Assembly (NCBI GenBank): GCA_964440285.1
Contig: CAYTRV010000110.1
Coordinates: forward strand, 1 to 7,635
Direction: 5' to 3'
DNA length: 7,635 nt
Source of the DNA: CALMEC01 sp964440285
GTDB taxonomy: Bacteria; Actinomycetota; Thermoleophilia; Miltoncostaeales; Miltoncostaeaceae
Translations under genes and position numbers: made by a program
Part shown: positions 1 to 6,851 of the stretch, one piece after another
Position numbering within the stretch: the first letter of the stretch is position 1
How the letters are laid out: the number at the start of each line of letters is the position of its first letter
Notes under the pieces: generated by a model
Database searches by the model: none
Told to the model about the DNA's origin: nothing
Seen by the model: only the letters and a program-made list of their open reading frames with translations

Positions 1-7
1 CGGGAGC

Positions 8-3000
8 CTACTCCTCACCGCCGGCCATGAGCGGCACCTTGGGTTCGGCGCCGAGCTCCTCGCGCAGCTGGCGCTCCAACTCGGCGAGACGCTCGTCGAT
101 CGTCGCGAGCTTCGTGTCGCGCTTGACCATGTCCTCGCGGTAGCGAGACAGGAAATACCCGATCGTCTCCACCCGGATCTTGATCGACCCGGTCGCCTTG
201 TTCTCGTCGATGTCCTTGAAGCAGAAGTACGGCGAGCCTGCCTTCTGGACGATCTCCTCGACGACGCTGTAGATGGGGGCGTCGTGCCCGCACTTGAACG
301 ACGACAGCTCGAGGGCCACGAGGTTCGGGTGCTTCGCCACGTACTTCGCCGCCCACACCTTGCGTGAGGTGTTCTCGGAGTAGCTGTTCTTCCAGACGTC
401 GGTGATGTCGAACGGATCCTGGATCCGGCCGGACTCGACGTCGGAGCCGAAGAGCTCCCACATGATGTCGTCGTCGATCGGCAGGGAGTCCTGCGTGAAC
501 ACCGGGTAGCCGATCTTCTGGAACTCGGCGAGGATCTCGTGGTTGACGCCCGGGTCGTTGTGGTATGGCCGGCCGAGGACCACGACGCCGAGCCGCTGCT
601 CGGCCACGAGCTGGTCCAGCACCTCGCGCGCGGCCTGACGGAGGTTGCGGTCGAACGCCGCCTGCGCCTCGTAAGCCGCGGCGACCGCCCGCTCGTTCTC
701 GGCCTGGGTCAGGCCCAGGATGTCCTTCCACTCCTCGAACATCTGCTTCTCGAGCAGGCGTGGCTCATCGACGTTGACGAACGTGCTGATGTACTGGATG
801 CCGAGCTCGGCGAACAGGTCGCCCTCTTTGGTGAACGCCGCCTTGACGGCCGCGGGCGTCGCGGTGACCGTCGGGCACGCGCGGTTTGACTGCGTATTCG
901 ACAGGTGCGACTGCAGCGCGTCGATCATCGGGAAGAAGATGACGTCGAGCGGCCGCTTCTTGTGGGCGACGTGCAGCAGGTCGTGCACGTGCGGGATGCC
1001 GATCTTGGACGGGAAGCACGGGTCGATCGCGCCGCGCTTGGCGCCCTGCTTGTACATCTCCTCGTTGGTGAAGCTCGAGTACACGAGGTTCTGAGGCGGT
1101 ACGCCGAGGCTCTCGAAGTACGCGGAGAACAGCGGGTTGACCGAGTACTGGTTGAGCACGCGGGGGATGCCGATGCGGAGCGTCTCGCGCTTCGTGACCA
1201 GCTCGTTGCGCCGCTTCTGCGCCGGGGTGACCGCCGTCTTGTGCGGCTCGTCGGCGACCTTCGGCGGGTTCTGGCTGCGCCAGACCGCCTCGCCGGCCAG
1301 CTCCACGAAGTTCGGGGCGGTGGCGGCCTGCGCGTCCATGCCCTTCTTGATGACCTTCATCGACTCGACGTCCTCGACGAGTCCGCGATCGCAGGAGTTA
1401 CCGACGATCAGCCGCTTCACGCCCGGCAGGATCTCGATCTTCGACGGGCGGTCCGACTCGTCCACGCCAGAGCCCTCGACGGTGACGTCGATGAACGTCC
1501 GCAGGCACTTGTTCTTGCAGAAGTAGCAGCGGGTGTCCTCATTGCGGTGCGTGACGAACGTGATGTCACGGATCTTCTCCATGCCGATGAACTCGGTCTC
1601 GCGGCCGTTCTCCCACAGGCGCACCGCCTCGATCCCTGCGCCGATCGCGCCCGACTCGCCGCAGTGCTGGTGGACGATGATCCGCGGCGGGACGTCCTTG
1701 CCCTTGAAGCGCGACTCGATGAAGTCGACCTGTGCTTTCACCGCCGCCAGGTTGTGCTGCGTGCCGCCCTGCAGCACGAAGTTCGTGCCGAGCGCGGCGA
1801 TGTTCGGGATCTGCGACACGTACAGCCAGATGTTCTTCGGAAGCACGGCGGCGAGGCCGGCCATGATCTCCTCCGGCTTCCAGCCCTGGCGCTGGAAGTC
1901 GACGATGTCGGACTGCATGAACACGGCGCAGCCGTAGCCGAACGTCGGCATCGTCTGGGCGCCGAACGCGATGTCGGCGTAGTCGTAGACGCTGTAGCCG
2001 AAGCCCTCGGCCGTGGACTGCAGGAAGTAGCCGTTGCCGGCCGAGCACTGGGTGTTGAGCTTGAAGTCGGTGACCTGGCGGTTCTTGAGGATGATGAGCT
2101 TGATGTCCTGGCCGCCGACATCGACCAGCACGTCGACGTCGTCGTAGAACTGCAGCGCCGACTCGGTGTGGGCGACCGTCTCGACCAGCGCCACGTCGGC
2201 CCGCAGGACGTCCTTCAGGATGTCCTTCGCGTAGCCGGTGGTACCGATGCCCATGACCTTGAGCTCGGCGCCCTGGTCCTGGACGTACTGCTCGAGGCTG
2301 CCGAGCACATCCTGGGTGTCGACGATCGGGTTACCCTTCGAGAGCTGGTAGTTCTTGACGAGGACGTTGCGGTCCTTGTCGAGCAACACCGCCTTGGTGG
2401 AGGTCGACCCGCCGTCGAGGCCGACGAACGCCTCGACCACGGTGCCGGGCTCGAAGGTCACCGGCTCGAACTTGTGGATCTTGTAGCGCTCCTTGAACGC
2501 CTCGAGTTCCTCCGTGGTCTCCGAGAGGCCCTTGCTCCCGGACGCCGCCTTCTCCTCGACGCGCCCCACGTCGATGTAGTGGCGAAGCAGCTTGGTGCCG
2601 CGGTAGACGCCGACGTCGTCGCCCTCCGACAGGCCGAACTCCACCGCGCCGAGCGCCGCGAAGTACTGGGCGTTCTCCGGGACCTTGATCAGGTCCTTCG
2701 GGTCGACGCCCTCGGGCAGCGGTGTGCCGCGCTCCTCCCAGATCGGCGGGATGTTGTCCTTCCACGCCTCGACCATCCCACGGATGTAGGTGTTCGGACC
2801 GCCGAGCAGCAGCACCTCCGGAAGGAGCGTGTTGCCGCGGGTGAGCACCGACAGGTTCTGGCCGATGATCGCGTCGAACAGCGACGCCATGAGTTGGTCG
2901 TTCGGCACGCCCATCTTCTGCAGCGAGTTGACGTCGGTCTCGGCGAACACGCCGCACTTGCCGGCCACGGGGTGGAGCTTGACGCCGGTGTAGCCCATGT

Positions 3001-3478
3001 CGCAGAGCTGGTCGGCGGGGATGTGCAGCTTGGCGTTGATCTTGTCGATGACGGCGCCCGTTCCACCCGCGCACTTGTCGTTCATCGACGGGATCTTCTT
3101 CTTCTTCCCGGTCTCGGGGTCTTCCTTGAAGATGATGATCTTGGCGTCCTGACCGCCGAGCTCGATCACCGACCCGCAGGCCGGGTAGAGCTTCTCGACG
3201 GCCATCGAGACGGCGTTGACCTCTTGCACGAACTTCGCGCCGATGCGCGGCGCGATGCCCGACCCGCCGGAGCCGGTGATGAACACGCGGATGTTCTCGT
3301 GCGGGATCGGGAAGTCCGTCTCGATCATCGTGAGGAACTCGAGGGACTTCTCCGGCTGCCTGGTCTCGTGCCGCTGGTAGTCCTGCCAGAGGATCTCGTC
3401 CTTGGCCGGATCGACGACCACCGCCTTGATGGTGGTCGACCCCACATCGAGACCGACGTAGAGGCGCTCGTAGTCCAT
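8..3478 (-). CDS. Double-headed 2-hydroxyacyl-CoA dehydratase activase-type ATPase (BadF/BcrA x2 plus DUF2229)
   Basis: Probable ATP-driven electron-transfer protein of the HgdC/BadF/BcrA family, cytoplasmic and likely oxygen-sensitive. Two ASKHA-fold ATPase modules are visible. Module 1 (about residues 7-281) has phosphate motif GLDVGSTTIKA (9-19), ELGGQDAK (106-113), NDKCAGGTG with Cys136, VAGKCGVFAETD with Cys175, and LLGGP (224-228). Module 2 (about 350-620) repeats this: GLDGGSTSTKA (353-363), DVGGQDIK (453-460), QCSAGNG with Cys478, GYGCAVF with Cys517, and QGG (570-572). In known activators such a cysteine pair from each of two subunits bridges one [4Fe-4S] cluster. A Cys651-x2-Cys654-x3-Cys658 motif follows, then a DUF2229-like region (about 768-1110; DPCFPSKIG 819-827, GRPYHNDPG 969-977, FKCGHD 1061-1066) and a charged, probably coiled-coil tail (1115-1145). 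The ATG overlaps the upstream gene's stop as TGATG, implying translational coupling. Related proteins are often one longer chain that includes the partner; here the partner is separate. The family is clear; the substrate is unknown. Confidence 0.93.
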   Translation of the reverse strand: MDYERLYVGLDVGSTTIKAVVVDPAKDEILWQDYQRHETRQPEKSLEFLTMIETDFPIPHENIRVFITGSGGSGIAPRIGAKFVQEVNAVSMAVEKLYPACGSVIELGGQDAKIIIFKEDPETGKKKKIPSMNDKCAGGTGAVIDKINAKLHIPADQLCDMGYTGVKLHPVAGKCGVFAETDVNSLQKMGVPNDQLMASLFDAIIGQNLSVLTRGNTLLPEVLLLGGPNTYIRGMVEAWKDNIPPIWEERGTPLPEGVDPKDLIKVPENAQYFAALGAVEFGLSEGDDVGVYRGTKLLRHYIDVGRVEEKAASGSKGLSETTEELEAFKERYKIHKFEPVTFEPGTVVEAFVGLDGGSTSTKAVLLDKDRNVLVKNYQLSKGNPIVDTQDVLGSLEQYVQDQGAELKVMGIGTTGYAKDILKDVLRADVALVETVAHTESALQFYDDVDVLVDVGGQDIKLIILKNRQVTDFKLNTQCSAGNGYFLQSTAEGFGYSVYDYADIAFGAQTMPTFGYGCAVFMQSDIVDFQRQGWKPEEIMAGLAAVLPKNIWLYVSQIPNIAALGTNFVLQGGTQHNLAAVKAQVDFIESRFKGKDVPPRIIVHQHCGESGAIGAGIEAVRLWENGRETEFIGMEKIRDITFVTHRNEDTRCYFCKNKCLRTFIDVTVEGSGVDESDRPSKIEILPGVKRLIVGNSCDRGLVEDVESMKVIKKGMDAQAATAPNFVELAGEAVWRSQNPPKVADEPHKTAVTPAQKRRNELVTKRETLRIGIPRVLNQYSVNPLFSAYFESLGVPPQNLVYSSFTNEEMYKQGAKRGAIDPCFPSKIGIPHVHDLLHVAHKKRPLDVIFFPMIDALQSHLSNTQSNRACPTVTATPAAVKAAFTKEGDLFAELGIQYISTFVNVDEPRLLEKQMFEEWKDILGLTQAENERAVAAAYEAQAAFDRNLRQAAREVLDQLVAEQRLGVVVLGRPYHNDPGVNHEILAEFQKIGYPVFTQDSLPIDDDIMWELFGSDVESGRIQDPFDITDVWKNSYSENTSRKVWAAKYVAKHPNLVALELSSFKCGHDAPIYSVVEEIVQKAGSPYFCFKDIDENKATGSIKIRVETIGYFLSRYREDMVKRDTKLATIDERLAELERQLREELGAEPKVPLMAGGEE

Positions 3479-5277
3479 CAGTGCGCCGCCGCCACCGGGA
3501 CGCGCTTCGTGGCGCCGCCGCCGGCCTCCGCCGCCTTGAGCTCCGCCACGTGACGCAGGAAGTTCGCCGCCGTGCCGATCGTGCCCTTGTAGTGGGGCAC
3601 CTTGTAGAGCGGACGCTTCAGCTCGGGGTGCTCGTCGGCGTAGTCGCGAGCCTCCGCCAGCGTCACACCGGTCTCCTCCTGCACCCGCTCGATCTCCAGC
3701 TTGGCCTTCGCCTTCGCCTCGCCGAGCGCCATCTGCACGCGGCTGTGCGCGTTGATCTCGCCCTCACCCGAGGTCTCGACGGGCAGGTAGATGATGTCCT
3801 TGTAGAGGTTCACCACCGCCGACTGGACACCGTCGCTCTGCGTGGAGGGCATGCACCCGAACGGTTTGAGCGACAGCACCATGTGGCACATGTCCTTGTT
3901 CGAGTAGTAGATGTTCTTCGCCACCTCGAGGTGCCCCTCGCCGCCGCCGGCCCGCGAGTTGTAGAGCGGGTGGCCGAGGCGCTGCAGCTCGTACTGGTCG
4001 GTCAGTTCGTGCGGGACGCCGCCGAGCGCGTCGCGCAGGCGGTTCCACTCGCGCTTGAAGATGGCCTCGGCGACGGTGAGCTTCATGTTCTTCTTGTTCG
4101 CGGTCCAGGCGGTCGCCATCCGCTTGTCGATGCGCCACGCCGCCGGCATGGCCTCGTCGTCGGTGACCCCGGCGCGGTCGGTGTTCATCTGCTTGGCCTG
4201 GTGGATCATGTACATGATCCAGGTGCCGACCGGCTCGACGAGCACCTGCGCGCCCTCGCGCTCGAGGAACTTGAACATGTTGAAGTTGCCGTCGCCGTCG
4301 GTGGTCTGAGCCCAGAACTCGCCGGTGATCTTGACGAGCGGCTTGACGCGGGTGCGATCGATTTCGACCGCGTCGATCTTCGCGCCGAGGTCGCGGAATG
4401 CGTTCATGTAGCTGTCGCCGAAGAGCTGGTCGAGGAACTTCCCGACCATGTCGGCCTTCGAGCCGAGGCTCATCTTCATGAGCGAGCCGGTCTTGCCCTC
4501 GAGCTGATAGGAGCGCTTGGTGCGGAAGATCTCCTCGAGCTCGTCCATCGCCTCGTCGAGCGCTGCGTTGGTGGCGCCCTCCTCGATCTCGAACGGGCGG
4601 GTCTGGTAGCCGACGTCGTTGACGAGGTCGCCCATGTTCATCGCGTTGAGGATCGCGAGGAAGAAGTCGACGTTCATTTCGAGGCCGGCGCCGGCCTCCG
4701 ACTGGTTGAGCCCGCCAGACTGCTGGAACAGCATCACGCGGAAGCCGTCGAACCCGGAGTTGCGCAGCGCGAGGCGGTACTCCGCCTCGTACATGCCGAA
4801 CCGGCACGGTCCGCACGCGCCGGCGGTGATGAAGATGTGGTTGTCGATGATGTCCTGGCGGGACATCCCGTCCGTCTCGAGATTCTGCAGGTGCTGGACC
4901 AGGTTCCCGACCGTGAAGTACGTGGGGTTGCACTGACCGTTGTTGCCGTACTCCTTGCCGAGCTGGAACGCGGCGACGTCGGGCGTGGCCAGCGGCTCGA
5001 CCTTGTAGCCGAGGCCGCTCAGCGCGCCCCGGATGAGCTGCTCGTGCTTCCACGTGAGCCCGCCGAACAGGATCGTGGTGTGCTCGCGCTCCGCCCGCGT
5101 GAAGTCGCGCTCCACCGGACGGTCGAACTGCTCGACCACCGGGATGGCGACCTGCATCTCCTTCATCAGGCGCGCGCGCTCGTCCTCGAGCCGCTTGCGG
5201 ATGATCTCCTCGACGGAGGTCCCCGTGGCCGGCTCCTTCGCCTCGATCGTCTGGGGGCCGTGATTGTCAGTCGACAT
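3478..5277 (-). CDS. COG3581-type partner of the activase (2-hydroxyacyl-CoA dehydratase/double-cubane protein-like)
   Basis: Predicted 599-aa iron-sulfur protein that should receive electrons from the downstream ATPase. Its sequence type is the C-terminal part of long acyl-CoA dehydratase activase-related proteins (COG3581), distantly related to the HgdB/BcrC subunits and double-cubane cluster proteins. It has exactly five cysteines, all in compact motifs: GNNGQCNPTYF (111-121, Cys116), AGACGPCRFGMY (152-163, Cys155 and Cys158), KDMC (Cys464) and KPFGCMPS (471-478, Cys475). With no stray cysteines, cluster binding is likely. GGGEGHLEVAK (444-454) is another conserved-looking block. The N-terminal 60 residues are charged and helical; the C-terminal 20 are Ala-rich. 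No signal peptide or membrane segment is seen. The ATG at 5277 is preceded by GAGGTGA at 3 nt. The stop overlaps the next ATG by one base (TGATG), so the two proteins are probably made in fixed ratio. A classical dehydratase subunit is less likely. The substrate is unknown. Confidence 0.88.
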   Translation of the reverse strand: MSTDNHGPQTIEAKEPATGTSVEEIIRKRLEDERARLMKEMQVAIPVVEQFDRPVERDFTRAEREHTTILFGGLTWKHEQLIRGALSGLGYKVEPLATPDVAAFQLGKEYGNNGQCNPTYFTVGNLVQHLQNLETDGMSRQDIIDNHIFITAGACGPCRFGMYEAEYRLALRNSGFDGFRVMLFQQSGGLNQSEAGAGLEMNVDFFLAILNAMNMGDLVNDVGYQTRPFEIEEGATNAALDEAMDELEEIFRTKRSYQLEGKTGSLMKMSLGSKADMVGKFLDQLFGDSYMNAFRDLGAKIDAVEIDRTRVKPLVKITGEFWAQTTDGDGNFNMFKFLEREGAQVLVEPVGTWIMYMIHQAKQMNTDRAGVTDDEAMPAAWRIDKRMATAWTANKKNMKLTVAEAIFKREWNRLRDALGGVPHELTDQYELQRLGHPLYNSRAGGGEGHLEVAKNIYYSNKDMCHMVLSLKPFGCMPSTQSDGVQSAVVNLYKDIIYLPVETSGEGEINAHSRVQMALGEAKAKAKLEIERVQEETGVTLAEARDYADEHPELKRPLYKVPHYKGTIGTAANFLRHVAELKAAEAGGGATKRVPVAAAH

Positions 5278-5280
5278 CGC

Positions 5281-5287
5281 TCACCTC
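5281..5287 (-). promoter_or_regulatory. Ribosome binding site of the 599-aa gene
   Basis: The minus strand reads GAGGTGA, then GCG, then the ATG at 5277. The seven bases pair with the anti-Shine-Dalgarno end of 16S rRNA, and this site supports the chosen start. The final TGA is also the stop codon of the candidate leader ORF, so ribosomes ending the leader would sit on this site. Confidence 0.7.
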
Positions 5288-5376
5288 GCAGGCTGGTCCG
5301 GACGCCTGGGCGCCGGCGCTTGAGTGACGGATGGGGCGGCGACGAACCGGGAGGCACGGGGCGAGCTGCCAGTCAT
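5281..5376 (-). CDS. Candidate 31-codon leader ORF of the activase operon
   Basis: A short ORF (MTGSSPRASRF..., ending QPAR then TGA) begins at ATG 5376. Upstream lies GGAGGTGATC, a 10-base match to the complement of the 16S rRNA 3' end, with 7 nt between them. An in-frame TGA sits 12 nt before the ATG, so no longer in-frame start exists. The ORF stops 3 nt before the ATG of the 599-aa gene, and its stop codon forms the last bases of that gene's GAGGTGA ribosome site. This layout suits a translated leader that couples or tunes downstream initiation. The peptide is Pro-, Ala- and Arg-rich, matches no family I recognise, and has no run of one amino acid that would suggest classical attenuation. 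It may be a chance ORF, because short ORFs are common in GC-rich DNA; the strong ribosome site is the main argument for it. Confidence 0.38.
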   Translation of the reverse strand: MTGSSPRASRFVAAPSVTQAPAPRRPDQPAR

Positions 5377-5383
5377 CCGGTCC

Positions 5384-5393
5384 GATCACCTCC
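5384..5393 (-). promoter_or_regulatory. Near-ideal Shine-Dalgarno sequence upstream of the leader ORF
   Basis: The minus strand reads GGAGGTGATC, a ten-base perfect complement of the usual 16S rRNA 3' tail and stronger than the site directly before the 599-aa gene. The next start codon is the ATG at 5376, 12 nt after the GGAGG core, which is slightly longer than optimal. This is the chief evidence that translation begins in the leader. Confidence 0.5.
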
Positions 5394-5400
5394 CTTGGTT

Positions 5401-5436
5401 GGGTGACGACCATCGGAGTGCTGCGTCGCCTCACCC
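5401..5436 (-). promoter_or_regulatory. Predicted stem-loop just before the leader Shine-Dalgarno site
   Basis: On the minus strand GGGTGA (5436-5431) can pair with TCACCC (5406-5401). The stem continues after a two-base bulge with CGAC (5428-5425) pairing with GTCG (5410-5407), leaving a 14-nt loop. It ends 7 nt before the GGAGGTGATC site. The TCACC of the 3' arm could instead pair with GGTGA inside that ribosome site, so two exclusive folds are possible. No known riboswitch class is recognised. The pairing is seen by eye; function is inference. Confidence 0.3.
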
Positions 5437-5463
5437 GGTGGATGACTCGACCGTAGATGCGGG

Positions 5464-5510
5464 TCGATTGTCACTCAATGCGTATTCAATACGTACAATC
5501 TGTCCAAAAT
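5464..5510 (-). promoter_or_regulatory. AT-rich promoter/operator island for the activase operon
   Basis: This is the only clearly AT-rich stretch in an otherwise GC-rich window, and it lies upstream of the activase operon. It holds a perfect dyad, CGTATT-c-AATACG (5481-5493), an offset pair GATTGT (5466-5471) and ACAATC (5495-5500), and three CAAT boxes (5476, 5487, 5496). The best minus-strand promoter match is weak: TTGGAC (5507-5502), 17 nt, TACGCA (5484-5479), which would put the dyad between and over the hexamers as an operator could lie. A transcript from here would have a 5' leader of roughly 200 nt. The transcription start is not determined. Confidence 0.4.
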
Positions 5511-5535
5511 AAACCGAATCGATATCTCGGTTTTT
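5506..5535. terminator. Possible bidirectional hairpin terminator after the glycosyltransferase gene
   Basis: AAACCGA (5511-5517) and TCGGTTT (5527-5533) form a 7-bp stem with a 9-nt loop. On the plus strand the stem runs into TTTTT; on the minus strand it is followed by ATTTT. It lies about 85 nt beyond the glycosyltransferase stop, a plausible end for that transcript. The stem is short and AT-rich, so it would be a weak intrinsic terminator. It may instead be part of the adjacent regulatory island. Confidence 0.3.
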
Positions 5536-5619
5536 CCGCAAAGCTCCTGGAACGCGTCCGGGGCGTTACGGGCTCCGAATCACCTGGACAAAACTGCTCG
5601 ACCGAACGGTTCTGGAGGT

Positions 5620-6840
5620 TCAGATCGTGGCGGGACCGGCCGGCGACGACGCCGTGGCGACCTTGGGCAGGCGGGCGAGACCCTTGCTGCGGGCGACCTC
5701 GCCGTAGAGTGCTTCCACGTGGAGCGCGACGCCAGGCCAGTCGTAGCGCGCCGCCGTCAGGGCACGGCCGCGAATCGCCCATTCCCCACGGAGGGCCGGG
5801 TCGTCGAGGAGCTCCCCAAGACCGAGCGCAAGCTCGTGGGGGTCGCGCATCGGCACGAAGCGACCGGGCATCGCGTCCCGGATCACCTGACGGAAGCCGA
5901 CGTTGTCCGCGCAGACGATCGGCGTCCCGCTGGCGAGCGCCTCGATCAGGATCACGCCGAACGACGCGAGGGTGCAGGGCGTGGCGAACACGGTCGCCTC
6001 GCGGTAGCGCCGGGGAAGGTCGTCGTGGATGGGGCCGAGCCACTCGATGCGTTCTGCGATGCCAAGCCGGCCGGCCAGCCGCTCGTTGACGCCGCGGGTC
6101 GGGCCGTCGCCGGCGACCTGGATGACGAACTCGTGCCCCTCGTCGCGAAGGTGGGCGCCGGCACGAATGAGGTCGGCGAGCGCGTTGCGCGGCTCGAGCC
6201 TGCCGACGAACAGGATGCGGGCGGGCCCGCCCGGTCGCGGCTCGTCGGGGCGGAGCGGGCGGAACCGGTCGCAGTCGACGCCGTTCGGGATGACGTCATA
6301 GAGGCCGGGGAACGACGGCGTCAGCCCGTCGATGCACGCTTGGGATACCGCGATGCGCCGGTCGAGGCGAGAGAGCCACCTGGTGACCGGCCCGTGGAAG
6401 ACCCGGTAGGCCCAGTGGGTGTCGCCCTCGGTGTACGTGTGGAACGTGCCGACGTTGACCGGCGCCCGGCTGACGGCGACGGCGGCCAGCGGAAGCATCG
6501 AGCCGACGAGCCCCTGGGCGTGCACGACGTCGTGGCCGTCCAGGACCCGGCGCAGCGCGGCGCGGCCGGGCGGGATGGTGACCCGCGCGATGGAGCCGTT
6601 GGACGGCACCGGGAGGGCGCGCCCGATGCGAGCGGTTCGGTACCCGTCGTCGCGCTGTGCGGCGCGATCGATCTCGGCGAGCTCGGCCGCGGAGCCGGAG
6701 CGGCCCGTGACGACGGTGACGTCGTGTCCGAGGGCGACGAGCTCGCGGGAGAGGAAGTGCACGTGCTCCGAGACGCCCCCGAGGATCGGATAGGCGTACT
6801 CGGTCACCATCGCGATGCGGAGTCCCCGGGAGGCGGCCAC
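5620..6840 (-). CDS. GT4-family glycosyltransferase, PimA-like
   Basis: Predicted 406-aa retaining glycosyltransferase of the GT-B fold (GT4), probably cytoplasmic or membrane-peripheral, transferring a sugar from a nucleotide donor to a lipid or glycan acceptor. The N-terminal domain has first strand LRIAMVTEY (7-15), the glycine loop GGVSEHVHF (21-29) and FHTYTEGD (133-140). The C-terminal domain has IPNGVD (184-189), FVGRLEPRN (211-219), AGDGP (243-247) and ASFGVILIEALASGTP (292-307). GGVSEHV resembles the GGVQSHV loop of mycobacterial PimA. In the EX7E motif the second Glu is present (Glu300), but the first position is Ala292. I chose GTG 6840, 11 nt after the nitroreductase stop, because the next ATG (6810, 396 aa) would cut the first Rossmann strand; neither start has a strong ribosome site. 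It probably shares a transcript with the nitroreductase. Donor and acceptor cannot be assigned. Confidence 0.88.
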   Translation of the reverse strand: MAASRGLRIAMVTEYAYPILGGVSEHVHFLSRELVALGHDVTVVTGRSGSAAELAEIDRAAQRDDGYRTARIGRALPVPSNGSIARVTIPPGRAALRRVLDGHDVVHAQGLVGSMLPLAAVAVSRAPVNVGTFHTYTEGDTHWAYRVFHGPVTRWLSRLDRRIAVSQACIDGLTPSFPGLYDVIPNGVDCDRFRPLRPDEPRPGGPARILFVGRLEPRNALADLIRAGAHLRDEGHEFVIQVAGDGPTRGVNERLAGRLGIAERIEWLGPIHDDLPRRYREATVFATPCTLASFGVILIEALASGTPIVCADNVGFRQVIRDAMPGRFVPMRDPHELALGLGELLDDPALRGEWAIRGRALTAARYDWPGVALHVEALYGEVARSKGLARLPKVATASSPAGPATI

Positions 6841-6851
6841 GGGCGGGAACC

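Larger units (their letters stand above)
5278..5619. other. Structured intergenic region between the glycosyltransferase and the activase operon
   Basis: This 342-bp gap is by far the longest between genes here. From the glycosyltransferase side it holds an unremarkable stretch with one small 5-bp hairpin (AACGC 5551-5555 with GCGTT 5563-5567). Then come the terminator-like hairpin, the AT-rich dyad island, a GC-rich leader with a stem-loop, the strong Shine-Dalgarno site and the candidate leader ORF. No tRNA, known riboswitch or transposon end was recognised. Confidence 0.6.

Noticed and set aside
905..3553. Long plus-strand open frame of 882 codons
   Set aside because: It is antisense to the clearly homologous activase. 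Its translation is rich in Arg, Asp, Leu and Val with no recognisable domain, the usual shadow of a GC-rich gene.
5377..5396. Plus-strand resemblance to the 16S rRNA 3' end (GATCACCTCC)
   Set aside because: This is just the complement of a strong Shine-Dalgarno site on the minus strand; the flanks do not continue as 16S rRNA.
3481..5406. Plus-strand open frame of 641 codons
   Set aside because: Antisense shadow of the 599-aa gene, with the same low-complexity composition and no family motifs.
5468..5499. Plus-strand promoter TTGTCA-20 nt-TACAAT with a dyad in its spacer, reminiscent of MerR-type promoters
   Set aside because: No gene lies downstream on the plus strand, and a transcript would meet the hairpin at 5511-5535 almost at once. 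It is more simply part of the dyad-rich island.
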